Shown: positions 15,374 to 23,673 of the stretch, one piece after another
Position numbering within the stretch: the stretch's first letter is position 1
Layout of the letters: the number at the start of each line of letters is the position of its first letter
Origin: Nitrospirota bacterium
Lineage (GTDB): Bacteria; Nitrospirota; Nitrospiria; Nitrospirales; NS-4
Assembly: GCA_005877565.1 (NCBI GenBank)
Contig: VBOK01000080.1
Location: 1 to 29,072, forward strand
Direction: 5' to 3'
DNA: 29,072 nucleotides
The notes under the pieces: model-generated
Told to the model about the DNA's origin: nothing
Database searches by the model: none
Seen by the model: the letters and a program-made list of their open reading frames with translations, nothing else
Translations under genes and position numbers: made by a program

Positions 15374-16549
15374 TTATAGGCCTGCCTTCTCCATCCGCGA
15401 GACGGCTTCGAGCAGACGCTTCTTCGGTGTGCACAGCGTCATCCGGATATAGCCCTCCCCGGCCTCCCCGAAGCCGTTTCCTGGCGTCGTGACGATCCCG
15501 GCCTTCTCCAACAGGTGCGCCGTGAAGGACGCAGAGGTGAAGCCTTTGGGTACAGTGACCCAGACGTAGAACGCCGCGTGGAGCGGTTCCACCTCCAGCC
15601 CGACCCGCTTGAGCCCTGGAAGCAGCGCGTCGCGCCGTTCCTGGTAGACCGCCCGGATCCCGTCGGCCAGCGCATCCCCCCGGCGCAAGGCTGTGATCCC
15701 GGCCTCCTGCACGGCCTGGAACGCGCCGGAGTCGAGGTTGCTCTTGACCTTGCCGAGCCCGGCCAGCACCTGCTTGTTGCCGACTGCGAACCCGACCCGC
15801 CAGCCAGTCATGTTGAATGTCTTCGACAGCGAGTGAAACTCGACCCCGACCTCCTTGGCGCCGTCCGCCTCCAGGAAGCTGGACGGGCGTCGTCCGTCAT
15901 AGTAAATCTCGGAATAGGCCGCGTCATGGCACACGATGATCCGGTGCTCACTCGCGAACTCGACCACGCGCTTGAAGAAGTCCTGGCCGGCCGTCGCCGA
16001 AGTCGGGTTGTTCGGATAGTTCAGAAACATCAGCTTGGCCTTGCGCGCCACGTCTTTCGGAATGGCTTGGAGGTCTGGCAGGTAGTGGTGGGGCTTCGTC
16101 AGCGGCATTACGTACGGCATGCCGCCTGCAAAGCTGGTCCCTACCGGATAGACTGGATACCCGGGGCTCGGCACCAGGACCACGTCGCCGGGGTCCACGA
16201 AGGCCAGCGGCACGTGGCCGATGCCTTCCTTCGAGCCAATCAGCGTGAGGACCTCGTCGGCCGGATTGAGCGTGACGCCGAAGCGCCGTTGGTACCAGTC
16301 GGCGACCGCCTGTCGGAAGCTCAGCATGCCTTCGTAGGACGGATACTGGTGGTGCTTCGGATTGCCCACCGCCTGCCGCATCTGCTCGACGATCGGCGCG
16401 GGGGTCGGCAGGTCCGGATCGCCGATGCCCAGATTGATGATGTCCACCCCGCGGGCGATGGCCTTCTGCTTCATCTCATCGATCGCGGCGAACAGGTACG
16501 GCGGCAAGGTCTTGATCCGGCCCGAGGGCTCTATCGGGAATCCGGCCAT
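15374..16549 (-). CDS. dapL: LL-diaminopimelate aminotransferase
   Basis: PLP-dependent class I aminotransferase, 391 residues. It converts tetrahydrodipicolinate directly to LL-diaminopimelate for lysine and peptidoglycan, a route used by Nitrospirae, Chlamydiae and others. Motifs: DIINLGIGDPDLPTP near the N-terminus, HHQYPSYEG, GSKEGIGHVPLAF, LNYPNNPTSA, CHDAAYSEIYYDG and the PLP lysine in HSLSKTFNMTGWRVGF. ATG 16549 is chosen because AAGGAG lies 10 nt upstream and MAGFPIEPSGRIKTLPPYLF matches the family start; an upstream in-frame extension of 63 codons has no such support. First gene of the operon leading to hemW. Another aspartate-type aminotransferase function cannot be fully excluded. 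Confidence 0.87.
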   Translation of the reverse strand: MAGFPIEPSGRIKTLPPYLFAAIDEMKQKAIARGVDIINLGIGDPDLPTPAPIVEQMRQAVGNPKHHQYPSYEGMLSFRQAVADWYQRRFGVTLNPADEVLTLIGSKEGIGHVPLAFVDPGDVVLVPSPGYPVYPVGTSFAGGMPYVMPLTKPHHYLPDLQAIPKDVARKAKLMFLNYPNNPTSATAGQDFFKRVVEFASEHRIIVCHDAAYSEIYYDGRRPSSFLEADGAKEVGVEFHSLSKTFNMTGWRVGFAVGNKQVLAGLGKVKSNLDSGAFQAVQEAGITALRRGDALADGIRAVYQERRDALLPGLKRVGLEVEPLHAAFYVWVTVPKGFTSASFTAHLLEKAGIVTTPGNGFGEAGEGYIRMTLCTPKKRLLEAVSRMEKAGL

Positions 16550-16627
16550 GAAACAGCGCTCCTTTCTGCAAGTGGGTGACGTGGAGCTAACAGGGTACTG
16601 CATGGGATGAGAAAAAGAAACGGGGTT

Positions 16628-16656
16628 TTGACAAGGCCGGACTTGCGTGATAGCGT
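16628..16656 (+). promoter_or_regulatory. Promoter of esterase lipoprotein, leaderless type
   Basis: TTGACA (16628-16633), 17 bases, TAGCGT (16651-16656), then 5 nt to ATG 16662. There is no ribosome site between. Transcription would begin at or beside the start codon. Confidence 0.5.
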
Positions 16657-16661
16657 TGGAC

Positions 16662-17957
16662 ATGCCCGCCCGTGCAGCCTGTTTTTTGCTGCTCGTCTTG
16701 ACGCTCAGCGCGTGCGCAGGCCCGGCTGCGCAGGCCAATCAGACCGCCAACTCGATCGATCCCGTCCTGAGAGCCTCCATCTACGAATACCTGGACACCC
16801 AGGACGCCGAGCGCGCCGACCAGCTCCTCGACGAGATTCTGGGCCGTCAGGGTGCGACGCTGGCGGCCGTCGCGGACATCCTCACCGCAGGCCGCACCTA
16901 CCGGGCCGAACCGGTGGGCGCCCTGCCCAGCCGCGAACTTCGCCTTGGGGGGCGCGCGTTCTACTACGGCCTGTACGTTCCGGATTCGTACCGCCCTGAC
17001 AAGGCGTACGGGCTCGTCATCTGCTTGCACGGAGCCGGCTTCACAGGGGACTCCTATCTGGAACGCTGGCAGACCCGCCTGGGCGAGGGCTACATCCTGG
17101 CCTGCCCGACCCTGCCCATGGGAAACTGGTGGACCCGCACTGCCGAGGACCTCGTCCTGGCCACCATGCGCGCGGTTGAGGCCCATTACCATATTGATCC
17201 CAACCGCGTGTTTCTCACCGGCATGTCCAACGGTGGGATCGGAGCGTACCTGATCGGAGCGCATCACGCCTCGCGCTTCGCCGCCGTCGTACCCATGGCC
17301 GCCGGGCTGGACGACATTCTGATGCCGTTCCTGGAAAACTTCCGACAGACGCCGCTGTATATCATCCACGGCCGGCAGGACCAGGTGATGCCGGTCTCCC
17401 TGAGCCGCGCTATTGACGAGGCCCTGACCGAGCTGGGCTACCTGCACGTGTACCGGGAGCATGATCGCATCCATCCGATGGCCGGCGGCCATTTCTTCCC
17501 GCGGGAGGAACTGCCGGACCTGATCGCCTGGCTGGCGGACCGGCACCGAAACCCGTACCCGAAGAAACTGACCGTCGTGCGCGACGCGTCGCATCTCCTG
17601 CCGTTCAACTGGGTACGGATTGACGCAACGGACCGCATCGCCGAGTTTTCGGAGAACCTCATCGACCGACGCGACGAGGCCATCGCCACCAAACGCTACG
17701 CCAGATTGGAGGCGGAAGTCGTCGGACCCAACAAGATTGAGGTCCACACGCGCCGCATCCGGCGCTACACGCTCTATCTCAATGACACGCTGGTGGACTT
17801 CTCGCGCCCGGTCACGATCATGACCAACGGAAATGTGACATACGAAGGAACGGTGGCGCCGAGCACGAAGACTCTTCTGCGCGAGGCGCGCACGCGGCAA
17901 GACCCTGGCGCCTTTTTTTCTGTCGCCGTGTCAGTGGCAGTCCCCAGTTCGAAATGA
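16662..17957 (+). CDS. Lipoprotein alpha/beta hydrolase (esterase or depolymerase-like)
   Basis: Exported serine hydrolase anchored by a lipid, 431 residues. The signal MPARAACFLLLVLTLSAC ends in a lipobox LSAC with Cys 18. The hydrolase domain begins near residue 85 with YGLYVPDSYRPD and GLVICLHGAGFTGDS (oxyanion region). The nucleophile is in GMSNGG, the acid in HGRQDQVMP and the base in MAGGHFFP. This is the layout of polyhydroxybutyrate depolymerase- and feruloyl esterase-like enzymes; the true substrate is unknown. About 120 residues follow the catalytic His, rich in beta strands, possibly a binding domain. It is transcribed divergently from dapL and ends 120 nt before the convergent pilin gene; nothing else is seen in that gap. 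An earlier GTG at 16647 would precede the signal and is rejected. Confidence 0.8.
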   Translation: MPARAACFLLLVLTLSACAGPAAQANQTANSIDPVLRASIYEYLDTQDAERADQLLDEILGRQGATLAAVADILTAGRTYRAEPVGALPSRELRLGGRAFYYGLYVPDSYRPDKAYGLVICLHGAGFTGDSYLERWQTRLGEGYILACPTLPMGNWWTRTAEDLVLATMRAVEAHYHIDPNRVFLTGMSNGGIGAYLIGAHHASRFAAVVPMAAGLDDILMPFLENFRQTPLYIIHGRQDQVMPVSLSRAIDEALTELGYLHVYREHDRIHPMAGGHFFPREELPDLIAWLADRHRNPYPKKLTVVRDASHLLPFNWVRIDATDRIAEFSENLIDRRDEAIATKRYARLEAEVVGPNKIEVHTRRIRRYTLYLNDTLVDFSRPVTIMTNGNVTYEGTVAPSTKTLLREARTRQDPGAFFSVAVSVAVPSSK

Positions 17958-18077
17958 GCCGCAACCTTTTCTAAATCCAGGTGCGGGCGCTACAGCCTCC
18001 AGACCCCAGCCGACGCTTTGGCCAAGCATGTCCAGCTCGCGAAGGTTCCTGTTGGGTGGAGGTTGGGATCCTGCTGA

Positions 18078-18530
18078 CTAATCCGTGCAGCCGAATTGGA
18101 CCGCGCCGACCCCGCCGGGGATGCAACCATGCTGCAGGGTATTCGAGAAATCCGTACCAATCGTGAGCACCCACGCATCCAGGTCTGGGTCATTGTCCAG
18201 GTTGGCCGTGGCCGTGGCCTGGTAGAGAAATGGAGGGGGGCCGGCTCCGTCCAACTGAATCGTAATCGTGTAATATTTTAACGGAGCGGTAGGATTAAAC
18301 CCGATGGTCGAAAGACTATCCGAAAATAGGCCGTGGTCAGCGTAGTAGGATTCTTCAAGCCGTTTGATATCGGCTAAGGCCATCTCACCCTCAACCGATT
18401 TGGCCTTTTTCACATAAATCTGATACGCAGTAATGGCGAATGTGGCAAGGATGCCAAGGATAGCAACCACGATCAGCAGTTCGAGTAGAGTAAACCCCTT
18501 CGAATCGCTGGTCCTCAGCTTCGGTCGCAT
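18078..18530 (-). CDS. pilA: Type IV pilin (PilA-like major pilin)
   Basis: Prepilin of 150 residues. The leader MRPKLRTSDSKG is followed by FTLLELLIVVAILGILATFA, the canonical processing site with Gly -1 and Glu +5, and the hydrophobic helix that packs in the pilus core. The globular part has the expected pattern (AKSVEGEMALADIKRLEESY) and two cysteines near the C-terminus (HGCIPGG ... FGCTD) that likely form the D-region disulfide. It lies 19 nt after the HAMP protein gene and is likely cotranscribed with it. Unlike the FimT- and PilV-like proteins it keeps the full consensus, so this is the best candidate for a structural subunit in the window. Confidence 0.87.
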   Translation of the reverse strand: MRPKLRTSDSKGFTLLELLIVVAILGILATFAITAYQIYVKKAKSVEGEMALADIKRLEESYYADHGLFSDSLSTIGFNPTAPLKYYTITIQLDGAGPPPFLYQATATANLDNDPDLDAWVLTIGTDFSNTLQHGCIPGGVGAVQFGCTD

Positions 18531-18549
18531 GCGTGCCTGATTGGAGCCG

Positions 18550-19179
18550 TTAACTAGGCTTGGAGAGTTGAAACCTCTTTAGCGTCTCATCGATTCGTTC
18601 CGAGCCCTTCAAGGCTCTTTCAAGATGTTTCAGCACCTCTCGATTCACCGATGGCTGTTTCCTCATCTCGTCCATGATCCAGGATAAGGCCTCGCGCACG
18701 TGGGCCTCGTTTTCCCGGATCTCCTGGAATGCCGGTTCGACCGTTTCGAGAACCTCGTTCAGAAGTCCGGCAAGTTCATGCAGGTCATCCCCTTTTCTGA
18801 GCCGGATACGAAGAGCAAGGTTCCCCCGAATCAGCTCTCGGGCGGCCTGTTCAAAGCGAAACAGCGGTCCCGCCAGCCGATGGGTCAGGTAAATGCTGAA
18901 AACGGCTGACGCCGGAATCAAAACGACAAGGGCCGGCCAGATGGTCTGGGCGAGGACCAGAAATTGATTGGCGGCTGTTGCCCGCTCTGCGAGAGGGAGG
19001 GATGAGGCGAGTTTAAGGGCCGGCGGGATGAAAGGGACGAGAAATGCGAGGCCGAAAACCAGGAGTGCGGAGAAGAACATGAACAAACCGAACCATATCG
19101 CATACGTCCTCTGGATCTTGTGGACGTAGAACTGCCTCTTCCACAGAGGGGGCCGCTTCTTTGGTGAAGGGGCTTCCAT
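18550..19179 (-). CDS. HAMP-domain membrane protein without output domain
   Basis: Inner-membrane protein, 209 residues. A basic N-terminus (KKRPPLWKRQFYVHKIQRTY) precedes transmembrane segment 1 (about residues 28-55) and segment 2 (about 82-100, WPALVVLIPASAVFSIYL). A HAMP linker follows (HRLAGPLFRFEQAARELIRG, then LRKGDDLHELAGLLNEVLE). After it comes about 60 residues of likely coiled coil and then the stop; there is no kinase, methyl-accepting, cyclase or other output domain. It may pass a signal to a partner protein or act structurally. It shares an operon with the pilin gene downstream. A TAGGAT element lies 7 nt before ATG and there is no ribosome site. Confidence 0.75.
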   Translation of the reverse strand: MEAPSPKKRPPLWKRQFYVHKIQRTYAIWFGLFMFFSALLVFGLAFLVPFIPPALKLASSLPLAERATAANQFLVLAQTIWPALVVLIPASAVFSIYLTHRLAGPLFRFEQAARELIRGNLALRIRLRKGDDLHELAGLLNEVLETVEPAFQEIRENEAHVREALSWIMDEMRKQPSVNREVLKHLERALKGSERIDETLKRFQLSKPS

Positions 19180-19186
19180 TAAGTGA

Positions 19187-19214
19187 ATCCTAGCACATCC
19201 ATGCTTCGAAACAA
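19187..19214 (-). promoter_or_regulatory. Promoter of HAMP protein-pilin operon, leaderless type
   Basis: On the minus strand TTGTTT, 16 bases, TAGGAT (19192-19187), then 7 nt to ATG at 19179. No ribosome site is present. Confidence 0.4.
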
Positions 19215-19222
19215 AGGATTTT

Positions 19223-19999
19223 TTAGGGGGCGGAAAGAACGATGTTGTCGGCCTGTTCGACTTGGGCGCCTGCTTGGACAGCGATCGTCCCTCCGTTCTG
19301 AACGAGCCGGTTCCGGAGGACCGTGCCCTTGGCGCCGGCCTGGACCACCACGGCGTCGTAGAGATTGTTGGTGATCACGTTGCCTTCCACCCGCACGTCG
19401 GACTTGCCCGCGATGGTGACGCCGTAGTCGTTGTCGCGCACTTCACTGCCGATCAACTCGCCTTGGGCATCCACGAACGATACGCCGGTGGTCTCGCTGC
19501 CGCCGAGCAGGCTCTTCTCGATGCGGACCGCCTTCGCCTGCTGGACGTAAAGGAGGCCGCGGGCACGGATGTTCGAGAGAAGGATACGCGAGCCGTTGAA
19601 GATGCCAACGGCCAAGCCTCCGTTCTCGGATACGGTCAGATCGCGGACTTCGATCTCGTTGGCGCCGTACGGCCACTTGCCGATCCGGAACGCGCCCACC
19701 CGTTTCAAGCCGGAGATCGTCACCCGGTCGCGGAACTCACCGATCAGCCGCAGCCGGTCCTTGCTGTGGACGACCACGTCCTCCCGATAGTGCCCGGCCT
19801 TGATGAAGATCGTGTCCCCCGGCTTCGCATCGTCAATGGCCGCCTGGATTTCTCTGTAGGCGCCCGAGCCGTCCAGCGCCACGACCAGGGTCCGGCCGAC
19901 AGGCGCACTGTCGGCCGTGGCTGCTCCCCCTGAGAGCAGCGCCACCAAAAGGGGACAGGCGACTTTTTGAAAAAAGCCCTGTCCCCTTTTCAGGATCAT
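19223..19999 (-). CDS. Exported right-handed beta-helix (pectin lyase fold) protein
   Basis: Secreted or periplasmic protein of 258 residues with a signal peptide (core VACPLLVALLSGGAATADSA). It starts like the NosD or pectinesterase families: YREIQAAIDDAKPGDTIFIK and AGHYREDVVVHSKDRLRLIG. Repeated coils follow (LLSNIRARGLLYVQ, GVTIAGKSDVRVEGNVITNN, DAVVVQAGAKGTVLRNRLVQ). No pectinase catalytic residues could be assigned, so an enzymatic role is not claimed. The start overlaps the upstream gene's stop by four bases (ATGA), so the two are coupled. Oddly, codons 4-18 are encoded by a REP-like palindrome (19947-19990). Confidence 0.78.
   Translation of the reverse strand: MILKRGQGFFQKVACPLLVALLSGGAATADSAPVGRTLVVALDGSGAYREIQAAIDDAKPGDTIFIKAGHYREDVVVHSKDRLRLIGEFRDRVTISGLKRVGAFRIGKWPYGANEIEVRDLTVSENGGLAVGIFNGSRILLSNIRARGLLYVQQAKAVRIEKSLLGGSETTGVSFVDAQGELIGSEVRDNDYGVTIAGKSDVRVEGNVITNNLYDAVVVQAGAKGTVLRNRLVQNGGTIAVQAGAQVEQADNIVLSAP
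19947..19990. repeat. REP-like palindrome inside the start of the beta-helix gene
   Basis: Arms AAAAGGGGACAGG (19947-19959) and CCTGTCCCCTTTT (19978-19990) pair over 13 bp. The loop contains CTTTTT-GA-AAAAAG, which extends the fold. The GGGGACAGG core next to T-runs is like dispersed REP elements that, as I recall, occur beside IS200/Y1-type transposases. No transposase is in the window. Confidence 0.75.
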
Positions 20000-20595
20000 C
20001 GGAACGCCGCTGTGCCCATCTGGCGGGTCAACTCGAGCATCGCCTTGAACCCTTGGCGGCAGGTCAGCGAGTGCAGATCGCTCCAGAGAAACCCGCCTTC
20101 CGGCGGCGCGCCCGCCGCTTTCTTGAACTCATAGATCACCCGATCAGCCCTGTTGCTGTCGGCGTGAGCCTGCATCCACCCGGTCAGCAGATAGGCCACA
20201 GCATCTCCGAACACCGCCGCCTGGCTCTCATTCAACCCTAACCGTTTCCCAGCGTGATACGCGAGGGCTGCGTACACTTCGCTGTGATCCACGTCCTGGA
20301 TCCGAATCTCGTGGGCCTGGGCCTTCGCGGCCACCCGCATGGTGGGGTCTTTGGTCTCCTCCCCACCACGGAACGCCTGCACGCGAAGGCCGGATTTCTC
20401 CAGCTTCAGGGCTCCTTGCACAGCCGCCACCGACACAGCCGGAGGAAGCCCTCTGCGATCCCGGTCCGCCACGACCCGCACCTCCTCCAGGTTCAAGTCG
20501 CCGGTGTCCCCGGCTTGGGACAGCGCTTTCCGAAGTCGGCCCCATTCCAGAGCCAACTGGGCCTTCATGGCTTCGTCGAGCAGTTCAACGCTCAT
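19996..20595 (-). CDS. Conserved-looking protein of unknown function
   Basis: Not recognised. From ATG 20595 it has 199 residues, is soluble, without signal peptide or membrane segment, and has no familiar motif. Visible segments are SVELLDEAMKAQLALEWGRL (helical), NLEEVRVVADRDRRGLPPAV, and a helical C-terminal half (NESQAAVFGDAVAYLLTGWM). It has a single Cys near the C-terminus. An in-frame ATG four codons earlier is equally possible; neither has a ribosome site. TAGAAT lies 10 nt upstream of ATG 20595. The codon use matches the neighbours. The gene is coupled to the beta-helix gene by an ATGA overlap, so the two likely work together or at least share expression. The roughly 240 bases between it and coaE hold only promoter elements. 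Confidence 0.6.
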   Translation of the reverse strand: MSVELLDEAMKAQLALEWGRLRKALSQAGDTGDLNLEEVRVVADRDRRGLPPAVSVAAVQGALKLEKSGLRVQAFRGGEETKDPTMRVAAKAQAHEIRIQDVDHSEVYAALAYHAGKRLGLNESQAAVFGDAVAYLLTGWMQAHADSNRADRVIYEFKKAAGAPPEGGFLWSDLHSLTCRQGFKAMLELTRQMGTAAFR

Positions 20596-20799
20596 GGCGG
20601 GCGGCATTCTAGCCCGGACTGCCCATAGATTACTACTGCGTCGACCGATCATCTCGCCCGGCGTGGCTCTTCTCCTTCGACCTCCTCAACGTACTACAGC
20701 GAGTACGCCTACGTCGTCCTCAGTTGCGAGGAGCCACGGCGGGCTTCGGTCTCAGCCGCCTCGCTACGCAATCCATGAGCAATCCGGGCTTTGCGCCCT

Positions 20800-20827
20800 T
20801 TGTCACGGCGATGCAATGTGTTAGAGT
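20800..20827 (+). promoter_or_regulatory. coaE promoter, leaderless type
   Basis: TTGTCA (20800-20805), 16 bases, TAGAGT (20822-20827), then exactly 6 nt to ATG 20834. Predicted transcription starts at the A of the start codon. No ribosome site is present. Confidence 0.5.
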
Positions 20828-20833
20828 CGGGCC

Positions 20834-21436
20834 ATGGTGCTTGTTGGCCTGACAGGAGGGATTGCCACCGGCAAGAGCACGATCTCTCGGCTCTTCGTGG
20901 AATGTGGAGCGCATCTTATCGACGCCGATGTGCTGGCCCGCGAAGTCGTGACGCCCAGACAGCCGGCCCTACGAAAGATCGCTGAGACCTTCGGGCGTGA
21001 GATGCTCCGCCCGGACGGCACCTTGGATCGAGATCGTCTCGGCAAGGTGGTCTTCGGAGATCCCAAGCTACTCGAAAAACTCAATGCCATCGTCCATCCC
21101 TACGTGGCAGTCGTACAGGAGCAGCGCAGTCGAGAGATCGCAGAGAAGGACCCGCATGCCGTCATCGTCTATGACGCCGCCTTGCTGATCGAGGCAGGCG
21201 CGCACACGCGCATGGACACAATCATCGTCGTGACCGCCGATGAGCAGACCCAGCTCGCGCGCCTCAAGGCCCGGGACCACCTCTCGACGGCAGAAGCCAC
21301 GAGGCGCATCGCCGCCCAAATGCCGCTGGCCGAGAAGGTCAAGGCGGCGGATTACGTCATCGACGGGACGCTCCCCATGGAGCAGCTCCGGAAGGAAGTC
21401 CTGCGCATCTACAAGGACCTTACACGCCTGGCCTGA
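20834..21436 (+). CDS. coaE: Dephospho-CoA kinase CoaE
   Basis: Phosphorylates dephospho-CoA in the last step of coenzyme A synthesis. 200 residues, the normal length. The N-terminal P-loop reads GLTGGIATGKST, followed by the family motifs LIDADVLAREVV, VHPYV and YDAALLIEAGAH. The lid segment carries the basic residues LARLKARDHLSTAEATRRIA. ATG 20834 is the natural start since the P-loop follows within eight residues; no ribosome site is present and the promoter sits directly upstream. The 175-base gap to trxB holds no gene. Confidence 0.95.
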   Translation: MVLVGLTGGIATGKSTISRLFVECGAHLIDADVLAREVVTPRQPALRKIAETFGREMLRPDGTLDRDRLGKVVFGDPKLLEKLNAIVHPYVAVVQEQRSREIAEKDPHAVIVYDAALLIEAGAHTRMDTIIVVTADEQTQLARLKARDHLSTAEATRRIAAQMPLAEKVKAADYVIDGTLPMEQLRKEVLRIYKDLTRLA

Positions 21437-21599
21437 CACGCGGGTCCTGTCGCCGAGCCACCCTGACGTGCTCATGGCCTTTCGCCGTCGCAGCCCCGCA
21501 GACTCGGCTGTAGGCCATTCCGCTCCGCCAGGGTCCCGCTCGGCACCACCCGCTTGTACCTCTGAGTAGTACGCCCGTGCATTGCTCGGGCCCGTGTGT

Positions 21600-21605
21600 T
21601 AAATT
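21600..21605 (+). promoter_or_regulatory. -10 box of trxB, leaderless type
   Basis: TAAATT ends exactly 6 nt before ATG 21612, as at coaE. No convincing -35 is seen at 16-18 bases. Confidence 0.35.
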
Positions 21606-21611
21606 CTTGTC

Positions 21612-22416
21612 ATGCGTAATGTCGTCATCATCGGGTCCGGGCCGGCAGGGCTGACCGCCGCCATCTACACGGCGCGGGCGAACCTTGCGCCCCTGCTGAT
21701 CGAAGGCGTGCACGCCGGCGGGCAACTGGCCCTGACCACGGAGGTGGAAAACTATCCGGGCTTCCACCACGCCATCATGGGGCCCGAGCTCATCAAGGAG
21801 ATGCGAGCCCAGGCGGGGCGGTTCGGCACGGAATTCCTGCAAGGCGATGTCTCCTCCGTGGACCTCAAGCGCACGCCGTTCACCCTAACCATCGAAGGCG
21901 GGCGTACCATCGAGACCCGCACGCTCATCATCGCCTCCGGCGCCTCCGCCAACATGCTGGGCCTCAAGTCCGAACGGCGCCTGCTGGGACACGGCGTCTC
22001 GACGTGCGCCACCTGCGACGGGTTCTTCTTCCGCGGCAAGGAGCTGGTTGTGGTCGGCGGCGGGGACGCCGCCATGGAGGAGGCGACCTTCCTGACGAAG
22101 TTCGCCACGCGTGTCACGGTGGTGCACCGGCGCGACACGCTCCGGGCGTCCAAGATCATGCAGGACCGGGCCCGGAAGAACCCGAAGATCGGCTTCATCT
22201 GGAACACAGTGGTCGAAGACATCCTGGGCGACCCGGTGGTCACCAGCGTGCGGCTGCGGGACCTCAAGAGCCGACGGCACACAGACCAGCATCTCCGGCG
22301 TATTCGCCGCGGGCGACGTGCAGGATCACGTTTATCGCCAGGCCATCACCGCCGCCGGCTCCGGCTGCATGGCCGCGATGGACTGCGAGCGCTACCTGGA
22401 GTCGGCGGGGCACTGA
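21612..22416 (+). pseudogene. trxB: Thioredoxin reductase with internal out-of-frame deletion
   Basis: NADPH-dependent flavoprotein that reduces thioredoxin. The first part (about 220 codons to near 22270) is intact: FAD motif VVIIGSGPAGLTAAIYTARA, active site STCATCDGFFF with the redox cysteines, and NADPH motif VVVGGGDAAMEEATFL. It then jumps from VRLRDLKS to an incorrect frame. In the next frame the true C-terminus continues: DGTQTSISGVFAAGDVQDHV, then RQAITAAGSGCMAAMDCERY to the TGA at 22416. About 40-50 residues that normally carry the VDGVFVAIGH...P.T region are missing and the frame is lost. Unless this is an assembly error the protein ends in a nonsense tail without the second FAD-binding segment. 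thiI follows after 6 nt. Confidence 0.85.
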
Positions 22417-22422
22417 GCCCCC

Positions 22423-23586
22423 ATGCACTACGTCATCGCCCACTACCATGAGCTCGCGCTGAAGGGACGCAACCGTCCCTTCCTTGTTGACCGGCTCGTG
22501 CGGAATCTCCGCGAAGCCCTCCGCGGCGTCACCCACTGCCATGTCGAGAGCCTTGCCGGTCGCATCCGGATCTCTTTGGACGATCCGACCCAGTGGTCCA
22601 CGATCAAGACCCGGCTGGACGCCGTTTTCGGTCTCGCCAACTTTGCCCCGGCGGTCCATGTCTCCAGTCACCTTGAGACCATGACCAAGGCGATCTGCGA
22701 ATCCGTCCAGAGCCTCCCGTTCCACACGTTCCGCGTCACCACCAAACGGGCCGACAAATCCTACCCGCTGACCTCTATCGAGGTGAACCGGCACGTCGGC
22801 GCTGCGGTCGTGGAGCGCACCGGCGCGCACGTGAGCCTGGACAACCCGGAACTGACAATCTACATCGAAATCATGGGCGTCGGTGCCTACTGCTACTACG
22901 AGCGGTTCCCCGGCGCCGGCGGGTTGCCGGTCGGCATGTCCGGCAAAGTCGCATGCCTGATGTCGGGCGGGATCGATTCGCCGGTCGCTGCGTACCGGAT
23001 GATGAAGCGGGGCTGCCGGGCCGTCTTCGTTCATTTTCACGGCCACCCCTACGTGACCCGCACTTCGGCCGACAAAGCCGAAGTACTGGCCCACCACCTC
23101 ACGCGCCACCAGTACTATTCGCACCTGTATCTGGTCCCCTTCGGCGACATCCAGCGGCAGATCGTCCTCACCGCACCTGCTCCGCTCCGGGTCGTCCTCT
23201 ACCGCAGGTTGATGGTCAGGATCGCGGAAGAGATCGGCCGCGCCAACAAGTGCTGGGCGCTGGTGTCCGGAGACAGCCTGGGCCAGGTGGCATCGCAAAC
23301 CGCCGGCAACCTCACCGTGGTGGACGAGGCAGCGACGCTGCCCTTTTTGCGCCCGCTGATCGGCATGGACAAGGTAGAGATCACCGAGCAGGCGCAGAAG
23401 ATCGGCACCTACGAGACCTCGATCGAGCCGGACCAGGACTGCTGCCGGCTCTTCACGCCTCCCAACCCGACGACCCAGGCGAACCTGGAAGACGTCCGTC
23501 GGGCAGAGTCCCTGCTGGACGTGCATGGGCTGGTCAAGCAGGCCCTGGAGAAGGTCGAGCTGCGCGAGTTCAAGTTCCCGGAATAG
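22423..23586 (+). CDS. thiI: tRNA 4-thiouridine synthetase ThiI, without rhodanese domain
   Basis: Adenylates uridine 8 of tRNA for sulfur insertion; in some bacteria it also serves thiamine thiazole synthesis. 387 residues. An N-terminal NFLD/THUMP region (HYHELALKGRNRPFLVDRLV, then FRVTTKRADKSYPLTSIEVN) binds tRNA. The PP-loop domain has ACLMSGGIDSPVAAYRMMKR, then GDSLGQVASQT and LPFLRPLIGMDKVEI. It ends shortly after QDCCRLFTPPNP, so it lacks the rhodanese domain of enteric ThiI and is like the Bacillus type. It starts 6 nt after the trxB stop with no clear ribosome site, so coupling to trxB translation may be affected by the trxB frameshift. Confidence 0.92.
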   Translation: MHYVIAHYHELALKGRNRPFLVDRLVRNLREALRGVTHCHVESLAGRIRISLDDPTQWSTIKTRLDAVFGLANFAPAVHVSSHLETMTKAICESVQSLPFHTFRVTTKRADKSYPLTSIEVNRHVGAAVVERTGAHVSLDNPELTIYIEIMGVGAYCYYERFPGAGGLPVGMSGKVACLMSGGIDSPVAAYRMMKRGCRAVFVHFHGHPYVTRTSADKAEVLAHHLTRHQYYSHLYLVPFGDIQRQIVLTAPAPLRVVLYRRLMVRIAEEIGRANKCWALVSGDSLGQVASQTAGNLTVVDEAATLPFLRPLIGMDKVEITEQAQKIGTYETSIEPDQDCCRLFTPPNPTTQANLEDVRRAESLLDVHGLVKQALEKVELREFKFPE

Positions 23587-23673
23587 TACCACGGGTACTA
23601 AGCGGGCGGCGGCGGTGTCGCCGGAGGCGGCGGGGTGGCGGCGAGTGGGACCCTGGCGGAACGCAGTGTCACC

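Noticed and set aside
15515..16579. Open frame of about 350 codons opposite dapL
   Set aside because: Shadow frame; dapL on the other strand has its PLP lysine motif, proper start and ribosome site.
16587..17900. Long open frame (over 430 codons) on the minus strand across the esterase gene
   Set aside because: It mirrors the codons of a well-supported lipoprotein hydrolase, has no ribosome site or recognisable motif, and is expected from high third-position GC.
22264..23592. Long open frame (over 440 codons) on the minus strand across thiI
   Set aside because: Antisense shadow of thiI, which has clear PP-loop and THUMP motifs.
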